From NCBI GenBank assembly GCA_037974965.1, contig JBBPFI010000015.1, positions 815,152 to 879,151 of the forward strand: a DNA stretch of 64,000 bases, given 5' to 3'. Of the stretch, positions 35,753 to 47,661 are shown piece after piece (position 1 is the first letter of the stretch; the number at the start of each line of letters is the position of its first letter). The notes beneath the pieces were generated by a model that was given only the letters and a program-made list of their open reading frames with translations, was not told the DNA's origin and made no database searches. Source of the DNA: Dacryopinax spathularia (lineage: Eukaryota > Basidiomycota > Dacrymycetes > Dacrymycetales > Dacrymycetaceae). Position numbers and translations under genes: made by a program.

Positions 35753-36052
35753 TGTAGCCATATGCGTGCCGTGCCAGCCCAGCCGTACAAATATAACTGC
35801 ATAATGCCCCACTAGTGCCCCACTTTGGAACTGGGGATGCATGCACGTGCACGTGCCTGCGAGATCGGTAGATCGCTGTCGCGCGCGCAATTGGAAAGCG
35901 CCAAAGATGCACTGGATTCGTGGTCTTACTGTGAATATGCTACAATACATCAGGCCCTCGCCGCCATGGACACCTTATGGGAAAAGCGAAAAGACGGAGT
36001 GTGCGAGAAGATGCTAGAGTACTGTAGTCCAACGCGCGTCGTCGCGGCTCGC
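35753..36052. other. Convergent 3' region between L12 and NOT3
   Basis: 300 bp of noncoding DNA. Two abutting CACGTG palindromes occupy 35844-35855. Being between two 3' ends, they are unlikely to be promoter E-boxes. Confidence 0.5.
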
Positions 36053-38678
36053 CTAATCATCCGATAGATATCGGTATTCAAACCGGAAGTCACTCTTCTT
36101 CCGCTGGCACCACGAGTTCTCCCAGTCAAAGTAGACGTAGACGCCTTGCTCGTACTCGTCCGTGATCGCCTGCGGCTCCTGGTGCCGCTGGAACCACGTC
36201 AGGTACTGCTTGTGGAACCTCCATGATTGCCGCTTCAGCTCTTGTGCCGCCAGGTACTGTTGATAAGTACCGGGCTTGTAGTAGAACGCGAAGAAAAGCG
36301 TCTCCACATCCGCTTGCGCGTAGATCCTCGGATCGCTCAGGACAGGTGGCGGGTTCTGAGGATAGTAATCCGGTGTCCGGAACGGGTTACGAGGCTTGTA
36401 GTACGACGGCCTCTCCGAGTCTTTGGGCTGCGGCATAGAGACGTAGCCGTGGTCGAGGACTCGTTGAACCTGCTCCGGATTGGCCAAGCGGCGGAGAGCT
36501 ATGGCGCTGTCAGCCTTGCTCTAGATGGACGAAGGAAAGACGTACATTTCTGCTTTGCATTCTCGAAAGATGACACAAGATCTGATAGCGACGCAGGATA
36601 GCGCGGTCCAGCTGCAGAGCTCGTCCTCGTGGGAGGACCTTGTTGAGGAGCTGCTGCTGACGTTGGTCTGCTGACCGGAGCTTGCCTTGGGACTGCCTCT
36701 TCCAGCTTTGCGCCTGTGCCGAACGAGGGTTGCACGCTTGGTGGTCGCGGTGATGACCTACCCGATGGTATCGACAAGGGCAGTTGTGGAGGTACACTTG
36801 AGGAGGGTGCGGGAGACGCAGCTGCTGCACTGACAGGAGGAAGTGCGCTGGCGGGAGCTCCGTTAGTTGCAGAAAGTGGTGAAGGCTGGAAAACAATAAG
36901 TTGCATTCACACTCAATTGCGTGTATACGTACGCCATTGGCCTGTGCTGGTGTCGGTGCTGTTGCGGGCACTTGTGACGGGACGGATGCTACAGTTGAAG
37001 TCAGCGACCGTCAGGCTATATGAGAAGTGCAGAACGTACCAGGTGAATCTGCTGCTCCGTCCACGTCCCGCAACTGCTGCACAGGTGATAACCCAGTCTG
37101 CATACTGACCGGTGACGACAGATACGACGCGGTGCTCTGCGGTGGTGGTGTCGCTCGTGATAACTGGCTTGGCGGTATCGACGATGGTACTGGACTAGGC
37201 GCAGATAGCGAAGGTTGCGTAAGGCTCGGCGATGGCGGTAATGCGGGAGCCGGCTCGGAAGTCTCTGATGGTTCCGTGGCCTTTGGTGCAGGCGGTGCGG
37301 CCGCTGACGGCGCACCAGAAACTGAGGGCGCACTGCTTGCCGGCGTTGCTGGCGGAACGGATGCTGCCACCGCTGCCGAATATCGTATTGGCGGTAATGG
37401 AGGTATCGCAGGTTTCGGTGCTGCTGCTGATGGTGTCCCCGACTTGAGTGCTGCCGACATAGGTTGTGACGCAAAGTTCGGTGCTGGAGGCAGCTTTGGT
37501 GCTTCAGGCTTCTCGAGAGTCATGCGTCGAAGCGCTGCCCCCTTCTTCGCTGTCGGACTAGCCTCCTCCTTCTTGTTATTACTGCTTGTCGTGGACTCGT
37601 CATCGTGTGTTGTCTTCCGCGTAACACCGTTGTCACGAATTGGGGTCCGCTGTGGTGGTGCAGGTTCTGAAGCAAGGTAGGTGCACAGCGCATGAGATCC
37701 GGCCTATGTGAACGCACCTTCAGCCATCGACTCTGCGTCATGACTACTTTGAAGGTCGTCTGGTGCTAAGCCCAGTTTCTCCTCCTCCTCGTGCAGGTTG
37801 AGATCATCGTAGATACCGTCATCCTCCTCGAAGTCCTCCTCCTTAATACCAACACGTCAGACAGGATCATAAAGCATATCCTGCGACCAACCGTATTGCT
37901 CTGCACGAAGTACTGGATGTCCTCCTTGAGACCGATGACCTTATCTGGAGGTAATGTTCCGTTCTCCAGTAATCTCAAGACGATCTCCATCCGGCCCAGA
38001 TGCCATTGTCTTCGAGTGTTGAGGTCCTCCAGCTCTCTCTGCCTCTCATCTCCAGCGTTCTTCTTCTTCTTCGTCCCACCCGATAGTGCCTCAATCTCAG
38101 CCTCTGTCTGCTCGATTTGTCGCTGAAGATCCTCAACCATGCTTGATAGCCATTGTGAGGTCTCCACCTTCTCCTTTTCCCGTGGATCGAGCTTCTGTGC
38201 TGCGCTGAGGCCCTCTTTCGAGAACGCTTTCGTCTTCATCTCCTTCTCGCATGCTTTGAATCGCTCCATTTGCTAAATACCGATGAGCCCGCGTATCCAC
38301 GAAACGCGCCACAATGCCGAAAGCTTGAACATGCAGCGCGCATGAAGAATAATGCTTACTGTCTCGATGAGCTTGCGATTCTCCAGCAATGCTGACTTGT
38401 CCTTGATCTCACTACTCGCCAGCCATGTCTTGATCTGATCTCGTAGACGCTGAAGCTTCTTGATGTGCTGCTTCAATTCACCTTCGAGCTTCTCTTTCTG
38501 TGTTTGGCTCGTCGATGCTTGCATCTTCTCGTATACGCCTTCGAATAGCTCGACGCCCTCCGCTACCCGTTTTAGGGTACGGTCTATTTCGGCTGCGAGA
38601 GAGCATATACGTGTTAGACCGAGGTGCTAGGGATCGCGGTTCAATCAACGGCGTACATTGCAACTTTCGAGCTGCCAT
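36053..38678 (-). CDS. NOT3: CCR4-NOT subunit NOT3/NOT5
   Basis: Eight exons (38678-38657, 38592-38360, 38272-37892, 37841-37718, 37666-37040, 36988-36933, 36885-36546, 36498-36053) join in phase to 742 aa. The N-terminal coiled-coil domain is clear: [20 protein letters not shown], then [40 protein letters not shown], and [15 protein letters not shown]. It is followed by the acidic [14 protein letters not shown] element. A Pro/Ala/Ser-rich disordered linker spans ~255-580. The NOT box follows: [85 protein letters not shown]. The protein joins the deadenylase complex core through the NOT box, while the N-domain can monitor ribosomes for codon optimality. The first coding exon is only 22 nt, supported by exact match to the family start. 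Confidence 0.97.
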
Positions 38679-39155
38679 CGCAAGAGAGCGCAGATAGGTA
38701 TTCCAGCGTGATCAAGTTGTTGCCCGTTGCTTGTTGAAATGGGCGGTTGTTGTTGGTAGTAATAATAAAAGGATGAACGCAACCAGGCGTGGAGAGTAAT
38801 AGCAAGCCTGCTTTGATGAGACCGACGATGGCCCAAATGAGGTGTGTCTGACCAGCCAGACGCGATTTGATCCCGTTAGCCTCCCGGAGCTTTTTCCGAA
38901 CATTCCAGCGTAACAGCTGCAGTTCACTATGCGGCGTATATCCGCATCTCGTCTCTTAACTTACACAATACAACGGCCTTTGTCGGGCAAGACCCGCATC
39001 ATCACTTAATCACGGACAAAGAGGCAATGTTCATCAGAATCTCATGTTGATACAGAAATACAACTAAGTACAGAACGCCTCGAAACCCGCAACCTAAGGT
39101 TCGTGGCTGGGCAACTTGCCAGTGGACACGCCACGTCCAGCCGCTCACAATTATC
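38679..39155. other. Intergenic 477 bp (NOT3 promoter, PKA-R 3' flank)
   Basis: No supportable gene. AT-richer than its neighbours around 38730-38780. Confidence 0.5.
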
Positions 39156-40330
39156 CTACATTATCTCGTCCTCGGCAGCGACAGGAGCATCGCTATACAC
39201 CTGACTGCGAAGAACGTCGATGAGAGGTCCCATAATACGTTCGAATCCTTCGCGATGCATCGTCACGACGCGGAGTCCCTGGTACGCTGTGGGGTCCTGA
39301 GGATTGCCTGTAGCAACGACAGTAGCGGCTCGACGGCGATTATAGAGGAGAGCCAGCTCTGCGACAAACATTAGCCATTGTTTATACTCAGAAGCCTGAG
39401 AAACGCACCGCCGAAGAAGTCACCCTTCTTGTAAAGCTTGACGACCCGCCTCTCCGTCTTGCCGTCCTCGCCCTGCACCTCTTTGATCGCAGCAGCATTT
39501 CCCATCTCGACAATGAAGAACCGGTCGCCAGGATCGCCTTGCTTGATAACCACATCGCCTTTCTTGAACACCATAGTATCGAGGCAGTCGGCAATCTTGT
39601 AGCGCTCATACTGGGTGAGACCTCGGAGGATCGGGACGGTGCTGAGGAACTGGTCGTACATCTTTCGCTTTCTGAACGCGGTATCCATTAGGATGGTTCG
39701 GAACGTGATGCGATCGAGTGCCCAAAGGATACAGGGGGTGACAGAGATGACCGATGCCGCCCGAGTCATGCCGTGCATTAGCGCCAGCTCGCCGAATGAC
39801 CCGCCCGGGCCGACCTTCTGAACGAGTTTGCCGAGTCCGAGCGGAGAATAGATCTCTTCAGAGACATTCGAGATGATCCGTTCGCTGGTCATAGGTTCCT
39901 CGGGCACGTCGGGACTGGCCTTGAAGATTTCGAGGTTGCCCCTCTCGACGACGTAGAAGAGGCTGCCAGGATCACCCTGCTTGATAACGAGATGGCCGGC
40001 CGGGACTTCGATTTCCCTGAAAGCGCGATAGACGGAGACCTCCTGCTCCGGGTCGAGGTCTTTGAACAGCCAGGTCATCGATATACTGTCCTTGATACGC
40101 CTGAGTTGCTCCGGCGTCTTCTCGTAGTAAGGCAATACAGGTTTCTGACCCTCGGGCGGAAGAGTGATCGACTCGGCGGAGACCGAACCTCGGCGGCCTT
40201 GATTCCATCCCGTGGGACTTGGAGTGACGCCGGCGATACGAATGGGATGACCGCGAAGCGCGTCACCGAAAGAGCTGACCCATGGGCGGGAGACTTGAAC
40301 CGGGCTGGTCGGGCTGCGAGGCATAGCCAT
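39156..40330 (-). CDS. BCY1: cAMP-dependent protein kinase regulatory subunit
   Basis: Two visible exons (40330-39409, 39358-39156) give 374 aa. The inhibitor site is GRRGSVSAESI, a pseudosubstrate/autophosphorylation R-R-x-S. Two cyclic-nucleotide-binding domains follow. CNB-A runs from TWLFKDLDPEQEVSVYRAF with phosphate-binding cassette FGELALMHGMTRAASV. CNB-B runs from PILRGLTQYERYKIAD with cassette FFGELALLYNRRRAATV, formed across the intron. Both key arginines are present. The subunit blocks the catalytic subunit until cAMP binds. The usual N-terminal dimerisation/docking helices are not visible: the model begins MAMPRSPTSPVQVSRP, straight into the linker. A CAG acceptor inside the first codons (~40313) would allow an unseen upstream exon, so the 5' end is uncertain. 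Confidence 0.9.
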
Positions 40331-40984
40331 GGTAGGGAGCGATAGGCAGTGGGATACTGTGCCGGAGACTGTCTGGTTGAAGCTGTGGACCAGCTATGTA
40401 AGGGAGAGGAAAGGGTGGAAAGGAAATAAGGAACGAAAGGGGATGAGAAATAGAGGAGGATTGGCGTGAGCCGCCAGTGCACGCCAATAAAGAGGTGGCC
40501 CAGTTGCTCGCGACAACGGGGGTGCGACTTTGTTTGAAGGCGAAAGGGTCTTCCAGAAGACAGAGATGCAACGTGATGATCTACACACAGTTGGAGAACA
40601 AAAGCGAGCCCGTCGACCACTCGACCACCGGCTGGCGTTTGACTCCTCTCGAGCGCGCGGAGGCCGAGGTGGCCTGTCGTCGGCTGGCCCCTGTTATGGT
40701 GCGATTGTGTAGGAACCACACCGGGCCTGAGCTGGCCTTGCGGAGATTGTTGGGGATAAGCAACGAGTCGCGGAGGATAAGCTACGCCGTTACAATGGGC
40801 CGAATGCACACCGAAGCTCCTTTTGTTGCCATTCAGCCCGCGTGACACATGCAGACTCCACGCGGGGATGAACCCTGGATGGATCTCATGCTTCTCATAA
40901 CCTCTGTTCTGGATGGGCGTTCGAATTATGTGCAGTGGAAGATGGTATGTAGTGTAGCTATACAATGAATCGTCCAAATATGTC
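40331..40984. other. Region between the PKA-R start and the MRC1 stop
   Basis: 654 bp. On the plus strand an ORF (ATG 40477, or 40573, to stop 40845) has GC-rich third positions but no known domain. On the minus strand a long open frame without a start match runs through. Either could be chance; upstream exons of the PKA regulatory subunit may also lie here. Confidence 0.4.
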
Positions 40985-43900
40985 TCATGCAAACTTGCTT
41001 TGTCGCTCAAAGAGAGCTGACTTGCGGGGGGCCGCTACCGTAGTCTTCTTCGCTGGTGCGGCTTTCGGTGCCGGCTTGCTCTTCACGAAGCCAGTTACCG
41101 CCGCCGCTCCACGGCTGGTACTGGCGTTGTAACTGTCCTCCTTGGCGAATTTCTGTAGCTTCGCCTGCTGCTTAGCGTCGAGCTTGGTTGGTCGCTTGGC
41201 GAGCTAGGAAAGGCTATCAGACTGCTATCCAGGGGAATGTCGAGCTAACTCACTAGTAGATCCTCGTCGTCCTGCACTGGTGCTACGCGGGCTTTCGGTT
41301 CGCGACGCACGTTGCGATACGGACGTGGGAGATCCTCATGATCAGAGTCATCGCGATCTACCCACGACACGTCTTCAGGATTGAGAACAGGCTCTATGGC
41401 TGCCTTATTCCGTGCAGCCTGGCGGAGCTCTTCGCGGAGCTGAGCGGCGCTGACGATTACCTTGGCAGGCCTGTTCTCGTCCTGTCCGTCTTCGGAATCG
41501 GCCTCATCTTCGGAGTCCTGAGGTATCGGAGCGTTGAGATGATCGAACTCATGGTCATCCTTTGCCATAATCGTGTTCTGGTACGACTGGTAGAAAGCAC
41601 GAGTATCAGGGTTGGTTGCTAAGGCCAAACTTATCAGTCAACGCGCCCCAACAAAGTTTTTATCATCCTTACCCAGTGCTTCCAACTCCGGGGCGCCATC
41701 CTTCCGACGAAAGGTGAGTGGCACATATCGCCGCCGATCATCTTCATCCTCGTCATCGCTCAGGAAATCGTCCCCACGTCTCCGCATTCTCTTCTTTCCC
41801 TCAATGACATCTCTGTGGTATTTCTCCAATGCCGCATCATCCTCTGCCTGATGTTCAGCGACTTTCTCCAGAACCTTCTCCTTGGCGATGGTATCGTCGT
41901 CCATGGCCTTGTCGTCGACGAGTTCTGGCAGAACAACATCGTTCTCGGAGTCCTCGTCTGATTCATGGTCGTCTTTCGACAGGCCGAAACCGAGCATGGC
42001 TTCCTCTTCCTCCTCTTCTGCTTCGCCTTCCATGAAGAGAGATTGAATCCGCTTGCGCCGCGCTTTGCGAGCCTCGCGTTCAGCATTCTTCTGCATGATC
42101 TCGAAAGCATTCAATTGGCGGGGTGGAGAGTTGGGTTCGGGGCTCTCTTCCTCCCGTGCGAAAGAAAGAGCTTCGTCTTCCATGGATTCCTCATGTGAGC
42201 CCAGACGTTGTGGTGATTGCGCCGATGGAGACTCCATTTCGCCATCACCTTCCTCCGGAACGCTCTTGGATGCTACAAAGTCCATCGCAAAGTCATCCAT
42301 AGCATCTATGCCCTCACGCTGGGTGAAATCCTCCAATGGGAACGATTCCGCCAGAACCACACGAGCCATCTCAGGACGAGACGTGCGATTGGCCTTCTCA
42401 TTGACGGCGCGCAAAGCTTCTTGCACACGGGCCTCCTGATCTTCCCGGAAGACGTCCTCCTGAACTTCGATCTGCTGTGTGGACAGCTCCACCGCCGGCA
42501 GCAGGTTGCTCACTGGCAAGCGCTCGAGTTCTTCGACGGCGGCGTGGCGAAGCTGTGAGAGCGGATTAGCCGGAGCCTACGACGTCCTGTTAGCGCCATT
42601 TTGATGTTTGTGCAAACCCTCATACCTGGCTTTCAGCGAAGAATTGTGAGAGCCCGCCACCAAGGCCGCTTCCGAAGGCAGAACCAAGGACGTCAGACTC
42701 TCCAAAGGAGCCGCCTGGTATAGCGAGAGGTCTGGGAGCATCGCTCTCCTGCGTCGCAGCTGTCGGGTCTGAGAACAACTTTCGTGGCAGTCCCATTGGT
42801 GTAGACTCATCATCCTCAGGCTCGTCGTCGTCATCCAGCACAAGACCAGCCCCGCCCACAAGCTTGCGTTTCTTCCTAGGTCGCCATACGTCTTCACAAT
42901 CGCTATCGGCCTGGTCACCAAGAGGAGAGCGATCGATCTGCATTTCTCCTAGGACAGAGCGAGCCGACCTCTGAGAAGGCGCTACGTTTTCCTTGTTCTC
43001 ATTGTCGTTCTCCTTGTTGCTGTCCGCGTAAGAGGGTGATCGGACGGAAGGCGCTTCTACATTGTTGCTGGACTCCCCTGCATCCTCATCCATAGCTTCA
43101 TCCTCGACGAACTGTGCATGTGGGGCATTCTCGTCACCGGACTGTTCCGAGCCGGCATCCGAGGGTGCCCAATCTTCGTCTTCGTCGTCATCTTCACCTT
43201 CATCATGGCCACGTGCGGCTGCGGCAGCTTCCTGCTTTGCCAGAGCTTCTTGGATCGCGGCTTTGATATCCTCCTCCTTGAGCTCACGCTTCTTCCCGCC
43301 GCGGCTTCTCCACTCCTCTTCCTTCCGCTTCGACTCTTCCTCAGCGAGTCTCCTTGCCTTCCTCAACAAGCTGCGGTTCAACGCATCATGGCCAATGAAA
43401 GGATCTTTCTTTCCTGCTGAAGGAGGAGAAGATATGTCGAAGTGGGGCTTGGCGGCTCGATTGAGCTGGGAGTCGGTAGGCACGTCCGCAGAGCGACGTG
43501 ATTTGTGCCCAGGCATGGTCTGCACCAGCCTGTCCAAGAAGTTCTTCTTCGCAGAACCCGGAGTCTTCTTGACAGACTTGGGCTGGTCGTCATCAATTTC
43601 AAGCTCCGTGTCGCTTTCCGAGTCCTGCTGCAGTAATTCAGCAGCAGTCCTGAGCGACTGTTCCTGGCGACGTTGAAGCAAGGCAAGCTTATATTGTCGC
43701 CGTTTTTCCTCCTCTGCCTTCATCTGCTGGAGGCGCTGCGCACGTTCTTCGGCCAGAAGTGCGGCTGGGTCCGGTAGATCATCGTCTGGATCATTTGATG
43801 GCGGAAAGACAGCGAGCGGTGCAGAAAGAGTACGTTGTACCGCACGTTCTGGCGTGGAGGACAATTGAGCGGGGACTTGAGATGAAGTTGGAGCGGAAGA

Positions 43901-45260
43901 AGAGGGTGGAGCCGGAGCTGGTGCAAATTTCTGTGCAGTACGAAGAAAAGGGCTCGACGCATCGATGATTGGATCATCTTCCACTGGAGCCAATTTCTCC
44001 GCTCGCTCAACGTAGACCTTGCTGGTGGGTCTAGGAAGCTTCTTCAACTGTGTGGCGGCACTCGTCTCGCCCTGCGGGGTACTACCAGAATTGGCCATCC
44101 TACTTCCATATGAGCTTGCCGAAGTATGCATAGAGCAAGCCGACATACTGTATGGTCTTAAACAAGCTGGTGAGGCTCAGTCGATTCTCGTAGCGCGGAA
44201 TGCTGGCGTCTTGCGCAGCTAGGATCCGAGCGGTCTCCTTGTTCATTTCGTCTATTTCCTTCTTGTTCAACTTCTAGAAAGGCGTGAGAACTAAGGCGAT
44301 CAACGACAAGATGGTACCGACCTTGAGCTTCTTGCGATGACTACCATCACCGTCTTCACCATTTGACCCAACCTCGTTGTCAGCATGCGAGACAGCTCGC
44401 GTTGACTGAGGACTGAAGCGGCCACCTCGTGGTGACGCAGCTTCGGCTGATTTAGGGGACGCAGCATGCCGTGATGTCGCAGATGCGGCGGGGGAAAATA
44501 AGTGAGCGAGATCATCGTCGTCGGAAGGTTTCGATGCCGATTTCAGGGGCGAGGAGTCAGGAGTTTCAGCCTGCGATATGACATTCGGTTTCTCTGGGGA
44601 TTCGAAGAGCTTGGAAGGGCCTTCGGAAAGGGCGCTCGACTCGTCCGTCTCCCGTGTGCCTGCGCGCTTGGGCGACGCTCTCGTGGGGGATGTGGATAGG
44701 ACGCGTCGAGTGGCGCGAATCGCAGCCGATGGGGGCGGAGATGTCGACGGCATGGGCGACGAAGTAAGGTCGGGCAGCGATCCGGAGAAGATACCAGCAG
44801 TTGGTGCTCGTTTCTGCTCATGCTTGGACGAACGAGGCGCGACGGGAACAGGCTCTTCGTCGTCCGACTCATCCAAAGCAGCCAGCTTCTTCTTCCAGTC
44901 CCAGTTAAATCCAACCTCATCTGCATCCTCCATATCCTCATCCTCGTCAGGCTCAGACCCCACTACCGAAGACTTGGCGAAGCTTGCACGATCTTCGACT
45001 TCATCGGGAGCAATGGCGCTCTCCTCGGTCAATGTCAGGCTGCTTGACTGGTCGACCTGCTTGGGCGGCGGCGAGCTGGGCGGCAAGGCATCATCTATTG
45101 GCTCCTGAGCTTCGGTGATCACTGGTTTAGGTCGACCGTATGTCACGCGGACTTTCGGCTTGGAGTCCATGCTGTGGATGGGGGAAGTGCGAAGAGGTGA
45201 AACTTGACGCGTCGGTTCGGAGTCTGGTATAATGATGTCGCCAGGGGGAGAGCCTAGCAT
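40985..45260 (-). CDS. MRC1: MRC1/Claspin, mediator of the replication checkpoint
   Basis: Six exons (45260-44322, 44273-44149, 44099-42626, 42576-41673, 41618-41254, 41203-40985) join in phase to 1341 aa. The ATG at 45260 is chosen because the longer frame begins with a non-ATG codon. The protein is acidic and mostly disordered. Recognisable parts are the early GFNWDWKKKLAAL motif (~130), the helical KLNKKEIDEMNKETAR element (~315) and LRKARRLAEEESKRKEEEW. The MRC1-like domain also stands out (NAFEIMQKNAEREARKARRK, the D-D-D-T-I-A-K-E-K stretch, RRRGDDFLSDDEDEDDRRRY). Many S/T-Q sites, targets of Mec1/Rad3, are present. MRC1 travels with the replisome, links Pol epsilon to CMG and activates Rad53/Cds1 on stress. 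The C-terminus ends KSALFERQSKFA. Confidence 0.9.
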
Positions 45261-45624
45261 CAACCCAGTCGCGTCCAACTACCAAAGCCAAGAATATCAA
45301 GGGTATGCTCGCCGTCGCCGTCGTCGTCGTCGTCGCAGGGGGAATGGGGGACGCTGCGGAGAGGGAGCGCGACCGAGACGCGTAGTGAGTCCGGTATGTG
45401 TGATGTGGGAGCGGGTGCATCGCGCGGCGCAATTTCATCCTAGACATGACGGCACGTGTCCTCACGTGAATTTACATTTGTTTACTCCACGCGCCCTACA
45501 TTCATTTTTTTTCAGGGCCAGGACACGCAAATATAGTTATGCGGACTACTCCATGTCATTGCATCACAAGCATACAGCATGGTAATCCATACATCGTGAA
45601 AAACAACTACGAAAACCCAACCCC
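45261..45624. promoter_or_regulatory. MRC1 promoter and uL3 3' flank
   Basis: 364 bp between two minus-strand genes. It holds a GTC/GTCGTC simple run near 45312-45335, the ACGCGT box and a CACGTG near 45475. Confidence 0.45.
45378..45383. promoter_or_regulatory. Candidate MluI cell-cycle box (ACGCGT) upstream of MRC1
   Basis: The hexamer lies 118 bp upstream of the MRC1 ATG. In yeasts MBF binds this sequence and drives G1/S expression of replication genes; use here is inferred from the site and the gene's function. Confidence 0.35.
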
Positions 45625-46901
45625 TCATGCACGAACCTTGAGCGCACCCAGGAACGCGGCCTTCTCCTCGAAAGTCTGGAAAGCACCGTGACCGAACTTG
45701 GAGGAGGTATCGATGAACTTGAGCTGGACCTGCTCGAGATGTGTCCGGCTGGTGTGGACCATGAGCGATTTCCGGATGGTGATGACACGCTTCTTCGTCC
45801 CCGGGATAGAGCCCTTCAGCATGAGGTAGTCGTTCTTGATGATACCGTAGTGAGGGAAGCCACCCATAGGCGTGATTGCCTTTTTGGTGTTGTCGAACTC
45901 GGTCGATGCGTTCGAGTCGTCCGAGCCAGAGCCAATGCGGTAGATCTTCTTGTTCAGCTCCGTCCGGTGGTGGTAACCGTTCTGACCAGCACGAGCAACG
46001 GAGAACATGACCTTCGACGGGTGCCATGCACCAATGCAAGCAACCTTGCGGAGACCCTTGTGAGTCTTGCGCGGCAGTCGCTTGGTACCCCAACGGTGGG
46101 TGACACCCTCGAAGCCGTGACCCTTGGTAACGGCGATCACATCAACAACCTCATCCTGCTCGAAGATGCTCGAGATCTCCACTGGCTTCTCGAAGAGGCC
46201 CTTGGCGAAGTCAACCTTCTCCGCGATGGAGCCACCGTTGACCTGGATCTCCATCAAGTGCGCCTTCTTCTGCTTGAGGCCGGTCTTCGAGAGCTGGGTA
46301 TGGGCGAGGACACGAACAACGGTGCAGTACTTGCGGATACGCTCAAGCTCGCGGGCAATGCTCTTGCCACCGTTCTCAGCGTGCTTCTTGGCGTACCGGG
46401 TGAACGCCTTCTTCTTCGAACGGTACCAGTTCTTGTAGAATCGGCGCTTGAGCTCATCGGAAAGGTGGGAAGCCCAGACGGTGGTAAGAGATCGGAGGCC
46501 ACGGGGTGTCTCGACGTAGCCGACAACACCGACAACGACCATCGGTGGTGTCTCGATGATGGTAACAGCCTCGACAACCTCACGCTTGTGCATCTTCGAA
46601 CCCGGACGGTCGAGGTCACGAACGACGTGGGTCATACCAGCCTTGTAACCCATGGCAGCAGTCAGGTGAACCTTCTTCTTGGGGTCATCCTGTGTAATGT
46701 CTGTCAGATTTGTCCTAGCTCACTCGGCGTTGAGTTGCGTACCTTGGGGAAGGCCTTGACCTTGCCGCGATGTCTCGCAGCCCGCTTGCGAGGAAGGAAA
46801 CCGAGAGACCCGTGACGGGGAGCTTCGTACTTACGGTGACTACAAAAGAGTACATGTTAGCATTCCACACCTTAACTTTCTGCATATACAACGTACCTCA
46901 T
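45625..46901 (-). CDS. RPL3: 60S ribosomal protein uL3
   Basis: Three exons (46901-46897, 46839-46743, 46689-45625) join in phase to 388 aa, the normal size. The first coding exon is just 5 nt (ATG AG), giving [20 protein letters not shown] after splicing. Signature segments are [100 protein letters not shown] and [19 protein letters not shown]. uL3 lies at the peptidyl-transferase centre; H in W-H-P near the C-terminal third is the conserved loop histidine, methylated in yeast. Strong codon bias opens a 375-codon antisense frame that should be ignored. Confidence 0.99.
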
Positions 46902-47661
46902 TTTTGGCGGGCGAGGGGTGGGCGTCGGACAGTGTCGAGCGTCTGAGGGACGACGAGTAGCGTAAAGTGAACGGAAGCAATTACTAACAGCCACGCACTT
47001 GAGAACTGTACAGTTCATGAATCCCCTGCTTTTGAGGTCCCTTAAGCGCCCATTGGAGCGCTCGCGGAGGAAGCGGTCCCAGCGGTGACACTCCCACGAA
47101 ATGTACCTTGCAGACGCAACGAAGGAATCCGTTCCAAATGATAGCGATGAATGCGTTACTGTTAGTTGCCCATTGTACCTTTCGTGCTTCAACACATTAT
47201 CCGGGTTCTCCAAGCTTTAGCGTGCGCACGGCGGTGGGCAACAGCCTTGTTCTAACACCGTACGTTGCAGAAGCCTCGCCCTCAGTACCTCATGTGTGTT
47301 GTATCGGCCATAAATGAACCTGAAGCTGATTAGTCCTTCATCTATTTCATATCCTGTAGTGGTCTTGTCTATCTGGATCAGTGCTCCTTGGAGACTGTGC
47401 CGACAATGGTTCACACTGCAGATACCATGGCTAGTGGTAATCCGCTCACACTCTGGCTTTGGGGCGCACACATAAATAGATAGTGTACACCCAAATTTTT
47501 ATTGTTTTTTCTAGTATTACACTACTTTCGAGCGTCTTTTACGCTCTAAACCCAAGAGAACATAAACAAAGAGAATAAATCATGGCAGAAACAAGAAAGC
47601 AAGCAACCTGTGTTGCCATGCAGGCAGCCGACCGGCGAAAGCGAGTGAGGATCATGTCAAC
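46902..47661. other. Intergenic 760 bp, uL3 promoter and 3' flank of the next gene
   Basis: No supportable gene. AT-richer near 47490-47580, just past the stop of the RGG/His-rich gene, consistent with its 3' UTR. Confidence 0.5.

Noticed and set aside
40075-41010. 311-codon minus-strand frame with V-L-Q-L-C-V-D-H-H, vaguely like a PKA docking motif
   Set aside because: Most of it overlaps PKA-R and its upstream region in the wrong frame. The flanking residues do not follow the docking helices, so the match is probably chance.
45688-46815. 375-codon plus-strand ORF
   Set aside because: It is exactly antisense to RPL3 and arises from that gene's strong codon bias; it has no domain.
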